Assembly: GCA_900556185.1 (NCBI GenBank) | Contig: USNN01000046.1 | Span: 1 to 7,095 of the forward strand | DNA: 7,095 nucleotides | Reading direction: 5' to 3' | DNA from: an uncultured Eubacteriales bacterium | GTDB taxonomy: Bacteria; Bacillota; Clostridia; Christensenellales; UBA1242 | Shown: positions 1 through 7,000 of the stretch, piece by piece | Numbering within the stretch: position 1 is the first letter of the stretch | How the letters are laid out: every line of letters begins with the position of its first letter | The notes under the pieces: model-generated | What the model was told of the DNA's origin: nothing | Databases searched by the model: none | The model's input: only the letters and a program-made list of their open reading frames with translations | Position numbers and translations under genes: made by a program

Positions 1-950
1 TCCAATCCGCCATCCTGAAGCTCATATGCTCTTATTTTGTTAATAAGACCAATTCCTCTTCCCTCCTGGCGCATATAAAGAAGAACACCTCTTCCCTCTT
101 TTGCTATCATCTTCATAGCTGCATCATACTGCTGGCCACAGTCACATCTTGCCGAACCCAGTGCATCACCTGTAAGACACTCTGAATGAACTCTGCAAAG
201 AACCGGTTTTCCGTCTGTTATATCACCTTTGACAAGTGCTACATGATGCTCTCCATTCAATTTATTGATATATCCGTAAATTGTAAATTCTCCGTATCTT
301 GTAGGCATTTTTGCTTTTGCAACACACTCTACCAGAACCTCATGTTCTTTTCTGTACTGCACAAGATCAGCAATCGTTCCTATCTTAAGGTTATGCTTTT
401 TTGCAAATTCCATAAGATCAGGTGTTCTTGCCATAGTTCCGTCATCTTTCATGATTTCACAGCAAAGTCCAACAGGTTTAAGTCCGGCAAGTCTTACAAG
501 GTCTACAGTTGCTTCTGTGTGGCCGTTTCTTTCAAGTACACCACCTTTCTTTGCTTTTAGCGGGAACATATGTCCCGGAGTTCTGAAATCAGATGGTTTT
601 GCATCATCCTCAACAAATTTCATCGCCGTAATTGAACGCTCATATGCCGAAATTCCCGTCGCAGTATCTACATGGTCTATTGATACCGTAAATGCCGTAC
701 AATGATTATCAGTATTTACCTCACACATTTGCGGAAGCATAAATTTATTTGTATATTCTTCGGTCATAGGCATACATATAAGTCCCTTTGCATAACTTGC
801 CATGAAATTTACATTTTCATTTGTGGCAAACTGTGCAGCACATATTACATCTCCCTCATTTTCTCTTTCTTCATCATCAATCATTACTACGATTTTTCCT
901 GCCTTTATATCTTCCAGGATTTCATCAATAGTATTAAATTTATTTTCCAT
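1..950 (-). CDS. ribBA: Bifunctional RibBA: 3,4-dihydroxy-2-butanone-4-phosphate synthase / GTP cyclohydrolase II (3' end beyond window)
   Basis: Cytoplasmic bifunctional enzyme that feeds both branches of riboflavin synthesis. The RibB half converts ribulose 5-phosphate to the four-carbon unit, and the RibA half opens GTP. I translated 316 residues from the ATG at 950; the frame is open to the left edge, so about 80-90 residues of a usual ~400 are missing. RibB motifs: DDEERENEGD (about residues 25-34), TGISAYERS, DFRTPGHMFPL and RNGHTEATVDL. RibA motifs: the zinc-binding cysteines in CLTGDALGSARCDCG (about residues 258-272) and the nucleotide-binding stretch YMRQEGRGIGLINKIRAYEL. The start is supported by an AGGAAGGAA Shine-Dalgarno at 966-958. 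It follows ribE by about 42 bases with no terminator, so it is the third gene of the operon. No frameshift or missing key residue is seen in the visible part. Confidence 0.97.
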   Translation of the reverse strand, partial: MENKFNTIDEILEDIKAGKIVVMIDDEERENEGDVICAAQFATNENVNFMASYAKGLICMPMTEEYTNKFMLPQMCEVNTDNHCTAFTVSIDHVDTATGISAYERSITAMKFVEDDAKPSDFRTPGHMFPLKAKKGGVLERNGHTEATVDLVRLAGLKPVGLCCEIMKDDGTMARTPDLMEFAKKHNLKIGTIADLVQYRKEHEVLVECVAKAKMPTRYGEFTIYGYINKLNGEHHVALVKGDITDGKPVLCRVHSECLTGDALGSARCDCGQQYDAAMKMIAKEGRGVLLYMRQEGRGIGLINKIRAYELQDGGL

Positions 951-957
951 AATCAAG

Positions 958-966
958 TTCCTTCCT
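958..966 (-). promoter_or_regulatory. Ribosome binding site of ribBA
   Basis: AGGAAGGAA read on the minus strand, ending about 7 bases before the ATG at 950. It fixes the ribBA start, which also agrees with the usual N-terminus of the family just ahead of the DDEERENEGD motif. The 42-base gap to ribE shows no hairpin or promoter, which supports co-transcription. Confidence 0.7.
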
Positions 967-992
967 CTCTATATATTTTCTTATTATTACCC

Positions 993-1667
993 TTAATAAA
1001 AACCGTTTTCATTCAGAAAATTCATCGTTATACTGTCTGAATTATTTCTTTCTTCGCTTTTATTATCTCTATCATCTGTTTTAAAGTTCATAAGTCTTTC
1101 AACATATTTGCCTACTATATCATTTTCGAGATTCACTATATCACCCGGATTCCTGTTAAGCAATGTCGTCTCCTCGCCTGTATGAGGTATCACTGAAACC
1201 GCAAAACTGCTGTCTGTAAGCTTAGCCACCGTAAGACTTATTCCATCAATAGTTATCGATCCTTTTTCAACTATATATCTCAAAATTTTTGCAGGTGTTT
1301 CTATCTCAACCCAGACTGCATTATCCTCTTTTTCAAAAGAACTTATAACCCCGACACCATCTATATGTCCTGATACTATATGTCCTCCAAATCTTCCGTT
1401 TGCAGCCATCGCACGCTCAAGATTAACCATGCTCCCGTGTTTCAATGAACCTAAGGAACTTCGTCTCAATGTCTCCGCCATCACATCCGCACTGAATTTT
1501 CTGCCACTTATTGAAGTAACAGTCAGACACACACCATTTACCGCAATGCTGTCACCTATTTTGGTATCTTCAAGCACTTTGACGGCGGCTATCGTAATAA
1601 CTGCCGAATTACTGCCTTTTGCAACAGCTTCAACTTTTCCTGTTTCCTCGATTATCCCAGTAAACAT
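993..1667 (-). CDS. ribE: Riboflavin synthase, alpha subunit
   Basis: Catalyses the last step of riboflavin formation: dismutation of two 6,7-dimethyl-8-ribityllumazine molecules into riboflavin and the pyrimidine intermediate. At 224 residues it is close to the usual ~215. The two tandem lumazine-binding barrels are visible. The first has MFTGIIEETGKV at the N-terminus, SIAVNGVCLTVTS, and DVMAETLRRSSLG. The second has NGRFGGHIVSGHIDGVG, GSITIDGISLTV and VSVIPHTGEETTL. The C-terminal helix ends in KYVERLMNF followed by a polar tail and FLNENGF, as is common in clostridial members. The start is fixed by the conserved MFTGI and by an AGGTGG Shine-Dalgarno. It lies about 48 bases after ribD and 42 bases before ribBA, in the order ribD-ribE-ribBA typical of Firmicutes. 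The gene is named ribC or ribB in some older schemes. It appears complete and intact. Confidence 0.97.
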   Translation of the reverse strand: MFTGIIEETGKVEAVAKGSNSAVITIAAVKVLEDTKIGDSIAVNGVCLTVTSISGRKFSADVMAETLRRSSLGSLKHGSMVNLERAMAANGRFGGHIVSGHIDGVGVISSFEKEDNAVWVEIETPAKILRYIVEKGSITIDGISLTVAKLTDSSFAVSVIPHTGEETTLLNRNPGDIVNLENDIVGKYVERLMNFKTDDRDNKSEERNNSDSITMNFLNENGFY

Positions 1668-1670
1668 TTT

Positions 1671-1680
1671 TTCACCACCT
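1671..1680 (-). promoter_or_regulatory. Ribosome binding site of ribE
   Basis: AGGTGGTGAA on the minus strand, with the AGGTGG core ending 7 bases before the ATG at 1667. It is a strong Shine-Dalgarno match in the short ribD-ribE gap. No promoter or terminator is seen in this gap, so ribE is probably translated from the ribD message. Confidence 0.75.
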
Positions 1681-1715
1681 TATATTCTCTTATGCAGCAT
1701 TTAACATTGATATTT

Positions 1716-2969
1716 TTATAAATCACATTCGATAAGAATATCACTGCCAATATTTGAAACCTTAACATTCCTGCAGATAAATGCTTCATCAGGACTTTTT
1801 ACACCAATCCCTTTTACCGGATTATATATTCCGCTTCCCCCGAATATCTTTGGAGCTATATATGCCTGAATATGATTTACAATTCCGGCTTCAAGTGCAC
1901 TCATATTTAATGTTCCTCCGCCTTCAAGTAAAATTCCGTCTATCTTTCTCTCTCCAAGTTTGATCATAAGGTCTTTCAAATCAACCCGCCCGTCTTTCTT
2001 ATGAGTTTTTATAACATCAATGCCTCGTTGTTCTAAAAATCCGACACGTTTATTGTCATCAGAAACGGTTGCTATAATTGTCGGTATTTCCAACGCAGTA
2101 TTTATTATATTGCTGTTTTCCGGTATTCTCAGATTACTGTCACATATAATACGCACCGGATTTGTACCGCCTTCAATACGACAGGTAAGACTCGGATTAT
2201 CATTTATAACAGTCTGTACTCCCACCATAATTCCTTTAAGTGCATTTCTTGTATACTGCACGTTTTGTCTTGCTTCTTCTGATGTCACCCACTTGCTCTC
2301 ACCATTATCACATGCAATCTTCCCATCAAGTGTCATTGCATATTTCATTACGACATACGGTGTCTTTTTGGTTATGTAATGAAAAAACACATCATTTAAT
2401 GCATCACACTCTTCTTTTAATACACCTGCCACAACATTGATACCGGCATCTTTCAGCTGTTTTATTCCCTTACCTGCAACAAGTTCATTTGGATCATCTG
2501 AACCGATATACACATTTTTTATTCCATGCTCAATTATCGCAAGTGTGCACGGAGGCTGTTTTCCGTAATGACAGCATGGTTCCAATGTAACATACATATC
2601 ACTTCCGCAAGCACTTTCACTAAGTTTTGAAAATGCATCTCTTTCCGCATGAAGTTCGCCATATTTTTTATGATATCCCTCTGCAATAATTCTGCCTTCC
2701 TTAACTATAACAGCACCAACCAGAGGATTTGGTGAAACTTTTCCTGCACCTTTTTTAGCAAGCTCTATAGCCTTCTCATCATCAGTCTGTTTTGATTCTT
2801 TTTGTTCTTCTTCTAATTCTTTTTTTAGTTCTTCTTTTAATTCTTTCTTTAATGCTTCAATATCTACTTCATTATTCTTTTTAGGCGTTTCTTTTTTTAC
2901 TTCTTTATTATTTTGTCTATTATGTTTTGCTTCATTTGGTTTATTATTATTTTTCTTTTCTTCTGCCAT
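1716..2969 (-). CDS. ribD: Bifunctional RibD (pyrimidine deaminase/reductase) with a foreign-looking N-terminal extension
   Basis: RibD deaminates and then reduces the pyrimidine produced by GTP cyclohydrolase II, using zinc and NADPH. Of 417 residues, about 66-417 are a normal RibD (family usually ~360). The deaminase domain begins KAIELAKKG, has NPLVGAVIV, the catalytic HAE in GELHAERDAF and the zinc cysteines in EPCCHYGKQPPC. The reductase domain has MTLDGKIAC, SKWVTSEEAR, VGVQTVINDNPSLTCR and LLEGGGTLN. Residues 1-58 are unlike RibD: Asn/Lys-rich, then a Lys/Glu heptad-like coiled coil (about 36-58). They use almost only A/T-ending codons. The usual MxxxxYMxxA start is missing. Codon choice shifts near residues 59-66 (about 2795-2772). 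No in-frame ATG, GTG or TTG lies between the junction and the deaminase motifs, so the native start appears lost. The catalytic assignment is firm; the extension as a real part of the protein is doubtful. Confidence 0.93.
   Translation of the reverse strand: MAEEKKNNNKPNEAKHNRQNNKEVKKETPKKNNEVDIEALKKELKEELKKELEEEQKESKQTDDEKAIELAKKGAGKVSPNPLVGAVIVKEGRIIAEGYHKKYGELHAERDAFSKLSESACGSDMYVTLEPCCHYGKQPPCTLAIIEHGIKNVYIGSDDPNELVAGKGIKQLKDAGINVVAGVLKEECDALNDVFFHYITKKTPYVVMKYAMTLDGKIACDNGESKWVTSEEARQNVQYTRNALKGIMVGVQTVINDNPSLTCRIEGGTNPVRIICDSNLRIPENSNIINTALEIPTIIATVSDDNKRVGFLEQRGIDVIKTHKKDGRVDLKDLMIKLGERKIDGILLEGGGTLNMSALEAGIVNHIQAYIAPKIFGGSGIYNPVKGIGVKSPDEAFICRNVKVSNIGSDILIECDL
2785..2969 (-). other. 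5' fragment of an unknown AT-rich gene fused to ribD (Lys/Glu coiled coil)
   Basis: About 60 codons that open the ribD frame but look like the start of a different protein. It begins MAEEKKNNNKPNEAK, continues as a charged, Asn-rich, disordered-looking stretch, then repeats KKELKEELKKELEEE-type heptads. It has its own strong Shine-Dalgarno and promoter, and its base composition matches the telA-like block on its right rather than the rib genes on its left. I do not recognise the parent gene; low-complexity starts like this are common in cytoplasmic or membrane-associated proteins of AT-rich Firmicutes. The boundary is placed by the change of codon use and the first RibD-like residues, and could be off by about 15 bases. 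Confidence 0.6.
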
Positions 2970-2977
2970 ATTAACAA

Positions 2978-2983
2978 CTCCTT
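2978..2983 (-). promoter_or_regulatory. Ribosome binding site for the ATG at 2969
   Basis: AAGGAG on the minus strand with 8 bases to the ATG, a near-perfect Shine-Dalgarno. It decides the start of the frame that becomes ribD and shows that the 60-codon extension is a genuine translation start in its source genome rather than a read-through artefact. Confidence 0.8.
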
Positions 2984-2991
2984 ATGATTAG

Positions 2992-3000
2992 ATTATATCA
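2992..3000 (-). promoter_or_regulatory. Extended -10 promoter
   Basis: The minus strand reads TGATATAAT, which contains the extended -10 TG, one base, then a perfect TATAAT. A start of transcription near 2985 would leave a leader of about 16 bases holding only the Shine-Dalgarno. The -35 region is poor (an AT-rich CTTTTA at 17 bases spacing), as often accepted with an extended -10. In AT-rich DNA such matches arise by chance, but the position between a hairpin and a strong Shine-Dalgarno is right. As the sequence stands, this promoter would drive ribD-ribE-ribBA constitutively. Confidence 0.55.
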
Positions 3001-3020
3001 TATTTTTAGAAAAATAAAAG

Positions 3021-3050
3021 TAAAATATATCTATTTTTAGACATATTTTA
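3021..3050 (-). terminator. AT-rich hairpin after the telA-like frame, probable intrinsic terminator
   Basis: Two 13-base arms, TAAAATATATCTA (3021-3033) and TAGACATATTTTA (3038-3050), pair at 12 of 13 positions with a 4-base loop. The hairpin starts 9 bases after the TAA stop at 3061-3059 and, on the minus strand, is followed by a T-rich run. The stem has almost no G-C pairs, so it is weak for a terminator, but this fits the very AT-rich block and its place between a stop codon and the next promoter. Confidence 0.5.
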
Positions 3051-3058
3051 CATATTTT

Positions 3059-4072
3059 TTATATTTCTTTGATTAATTTTTTAGAATTTTCTTTATCAGT
3101 AGTATTATCAATGGTATTAATATAATTATTTATATGCATATTAAGTAATTCTGTGGTACCATTTAATGAATAAATACTATTTATTTTAGTTAATACTTCT
3201 TTAGTACTATCAACATTTCTTTCTAGCATTGCTTTAAATAAATCCATTATATTTTTAGATAATTCTAGACTACTATTTGCATCTTTATTACCTTGTGCTA
3301 TTAATATTTCAGAACTTATTAATGGTAATAGGTCATCACGAGCCATTTCTAGGGCATTTATTGTTATAAAGTGATTTACTATTGCTTGATTAATTTTAAA
3401 TAATTCTTGATTTAATAATTGATTTGATGTATTAAATCTATTTTGTTTTTCTCTTGCTATTTGTAATTGTGAAGATACTTGTAAACTATCTATATAACTA
3501 TATGGATCATTAGGGTTTACTTCATTTATTTTATTTTCTAGTAATGCTACTATTTCACTAGTTTTAATAACATATTCTCTATTCTTTTTAGCATATTCTA
3601 TTATATATTTTCTTATTTTATCATATGTTAATAATTCACTAGAAAGTATATTTATATTTGTATTAATGGCTTCTTTTAATTTAGGAATAGCTTCTAGTTT
3701 TATTGTAATATTATTATTTGTTTCTTCTAAGAATAGCCATTTAAAGAAACTTTTCTTAGGTTCAATTACTTCATAACTATTTGTTATTATTTCGTTAATA
3801 TTAGCAATGGATTTATCATTACTATCTCCACTTAATAATTTATGTTCTTCTTCATTTATTGTAACAAAGTGTTTAGATAATTCATTACCATAACTCATCA
3901 TATCATTTATATCTTCGACATCCATTTGTTTTACTTCAAGGGATTTTAAACTATCTATACATTCACTTAAACTTGGAATATATGGTTTAAATGTACTTAA
4001 TTCTATATTTAAAATTCTTGATTGTTCAGTTGATAAATTACCTATTACACTTAATATATTACTATTATTAAT
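3059..4072 (-). pseudogene. TelA/YaaN/YceH-like (toxic anion resistance family) protein, N-terminus missing
   Basis: About 336 residues, close to the 360-390 of TelA-family proteins but without their first few dozen residues or a start codon. Seen in order: DVEDINDMMSYGNELSK, matching the family's D-x-x-x-I-x-x-YG pattern; SFFKWLF, matching the family's G-F-F-x-x-LF; a long helical stretch with SELLTYDKIRKYIIEYAKKN in the place of the family's 'L..di..Ld.ly..n..y' helix; then SSQLQIAREKQNRF and long coiled coils to the C-terminus. The family's usual PQI and P-x-W-K stretch is not clearly preserved, so it is a divergent member at best. TelA proteins are linked to tellurite and cell-envelope stress tolerance in Firmicutes; their mechanism is unclear. 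The match is from memory of the family pattern, not an alignment. 'Pseudogene' here means lacking its own start in this sequence, possibly only because the contig is joined wrongly. Confidence 0.5.
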
Positions 4073-7000
4073 ATAATTAACATTATATATGTTGGCCGTC
4101 CACACCATTGAAATGGTTATGTCGGTTGTGCCTAGTGTAACTGAACCAAGTGAGTTTGCCCCGTTAAACACTTTTGTTGCCCCACCAATGCCAACGCTTG
4201 TTGGGTTGCCTGTTAGGTTGTAACCCGACAATGTGTAACCAACCCTTGCTCGCTCTGAAACACCTTCAGTGTGCCCATAATAATAAGTCATAGATAAAAT
4301 GCTAGTTGCACCATCACTTACTCTATAACCGCCGTTTGGGTCAAAGCTTATAGTGTGTCGTGCTCTTTGGTAATACACATCTACTGCACGGGTGCCGTCT
4401 GCAAGTATAGTAGTTTTTGTATCGGTTGTGTTGGTGGTTTGGTATGTATTGCCCAACTTGGTGCCAACCATATATTTATTAAACTCTAACCCGCCAGAGA
4501 TTACTTCGCAATAAGATGAACTTATGCCACTAATTGTAAACTTATAGCCATTTGATTTTAGCAGGGTTGATAATGTTTTTTCACTATCTGCCGTGCCATC
4601 GTTATGGGTTACGGTTTCTATTAGTTCATAATCCCCGTTTGTATTCATAACGAAATATCTCACAGTGTAGGTTATATTTGTATTAGCCGTCCAATTTGCA
4701 GTTAGCTTAACCTCACCATACCCTGTTGAAGATAAGTTAATAAACTTAGTGCTAGTTACTTTTGTTGTGCCGTTCCACGCAGTGTTTGCGGTGGTTGTGC
4801 CGTGTTTTGCTGTTGCGGTGGTTAGGTTTGTTGCCGTCCACCCTGCAAATGTGTAACCCACTCTTGATGGGTTAGATATTGTTAGTTCGGTGTCAAAGTT
4901 TGCACTGGTTGGAGCGTTTGAACCAGCCGTTCCGCCATTTAGGTCGTAAGATAAACTATAACTATTTGCTTGCCACTGAGCATATAAGGTAATACTGCCT
5001 GAAGTTGCTAGATTAGTAATAAACTCTGTTTCAGCAAAACTTGTGCCAGAGCCGTCTGCCTTGGTGTTCCAGCCTGTAAATGTGTAACCTGTTAAACTAT
5101 AGCCGTTTGCGGTTAGGTTGTAGCCACGGTTATAAGTAAGTGTTTGGCTTGCGGTAGTTCCACTAAGCGTAGTGCTAGCGGTGCTTGGCTTGTTGCCATT
5201 ATAATTAACTGTGTATGTGTTAGCCTTCCAAACAGCGGTTAAACTGTGGTTATTTGGAGTTGTTACTATTGTTTCGCTTGTTACATAAGTGTCTTCGGTT
5301 GCTAGTTCTTCAGCATTATTACTACTCCAGTTTACAAATGTGTAACCTTCACGAGTAATTGTTGGCAATGTGCCGTAAGCTGAGTTAAATGTAACATTCT
5401 TTTGGTCTGCTACGCTTTCGTCATATATCTTAATATCACTAAAGGTGCCAGTTGTTCCACCTGATGTGAAACTTGTTAGGTTAACACTTAGCGTGTATAT
5501 TTTACCATTGGTTAGGTTAGATAGAAAATAAGCATAATCAGAGTCTTCTTTATTACCATTAAACGCAATCCTTATTTTTGTAAGTTCGGCTGTTTTTGTG
5601 AAAGTGTAGGTTGTTATGCCCGTATTTGTAGCCGTTATTACTTGAGCAACAAATATGCCGCCATTATAAGTTTGAATTTTAAAGTTAGAATATGTGTTAC
5701 CACTAATTACTTTTGCTGTCCACGAGTTAGCGGTCGAATTATAAGTTAAATTTTCACTTGCATAGCCATTAGTTGCATCAAACACATCACTTCTAAAGTT
5801 TACTGTATAGGTGTTAGCCGTCCAGTGTGCGTATAAGGTGTGGTTAGCACTGGTTGTAACTTTGGTGTTTTCTTTAACTTGTGTGCCACCTGTGGCTAAT
5901 GTAAACCAGCCTACAAATGTCCACCCTGCTCTTGTTGCTGTTGGTAATGTGCCGTATGTGCTATCGTAAGTTACTTCCATACTGTTTTTGCTTGGAGTTC
6001 CACCGTTACCATCAAAACTAACGGTGTATGTGTTAGACCCCCAAACAGCGTATAGGTTAATTACACCACCATCGGTTGCTGTTAGGTTAACCACGCTTTC
6101 GCCATCTGCGTAAGCAATAGTTGTGCTATTTGCACTTACGCTCCACCCCTTAAATGTGTAGCCAGTGTAAACAAATTTATTTAAGGTTAGAGTTTGTTCC
6201 TTGTCATAGGTTAAAGTTAAGTCTGCCATTGTGCCAGTTGCATTGGCGTTATTTTTATTAAACACAATTTTGTAGGTTATTTGCTTCCACTGAGCATACA
6301 AGGTAACAGTTGCTCCATTGGTGGTTGTTAAGTTGCTTACGCTTTGCTTGTCTGTGTAAGCGGTCCCTGTGCCATCCTTTTTAGTGTTCCATCCATCAAA
6401 CACCCAGCCCGTTAGTTTGTAACCGTTTGGGGTTAATGTTTTAGGTGTATCGTAGGTGTGGCTAGAGTTTGCCGTTGAACCAGTTACATTATTGGTTGCC
6501 GTGTTTGGTTTATTAGAATCATATTTAACTGTGTAATCTATTGCTTCCCAAATTACATATAAGTCTACATCCTTAGTGTAATCGTCTTGAACACTTACAA
6601 GGCTTGCATCTTTGTATAGGTCATTAATAATGTTGCCACTAGCATCTACAAAAGTTGTGCCAGTGCCGTCTGCTTTAGCATTAAAGCCCTTAAATATATA
6701 ACCAACTCGTGTTGGCAATTTGGCAATTTTAGTTATAACCTCGCCAGTGTTGCCACTTGCATAAACCCCAGCATAATAGTTAGGTTGATTGTAGATATAA
6801 TAGAAATTTTCAGTGCCTTTTACTGTTGCGTTTGCTTGCAACAAGTTAACAGTTATTATGTTATTTTTATATAATGCTGTTAAAGTTATATCACCATATT
6901 GACCTGCGTTTATTTTGCCAGTTTCAGATATAACGACTGCATTTGTATTGTCTATTGCAAATTTACCCAAAGATGGGTCGTAAGTATATTTGTTATTTAA

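Noticed and set aside
186..1040. Plus-strand open frames across the ribBA region (186-560, 451-705, 702-1040)
   Set aside because: They lie antisense to the clear RibBA and RibE frames, have no recognisable protein motifs, and are rich in Cys, Phe and Ser, as expected from reverse-strand shadows.
1429..2440. Plus-strand open frames antisense to ribE and ribD (1429-1704, 1781-1963, 2020-2379, 2240-2440)
   Set aside because: They are fully covered by well-supported genes on the minus strand and have no plausible ribosome binding site or family match.
2785..4072. Insertion sequence or other mobile element as the source of the AT-rich block
   Set aside because: No transposase or integrase, no terminal inverted repeats and no target-site duplication were seen, and the block starts and ends inside truncated genes.
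6968..6970. TTG at 6970 as the start of the repeat protein
   Set aside because: The same frame continues upstream to the right edge with another InlB repeat (GYTFIGWQ), and no Shine-Dalgarno precedes the TTG, so it is an internal leucine codon.
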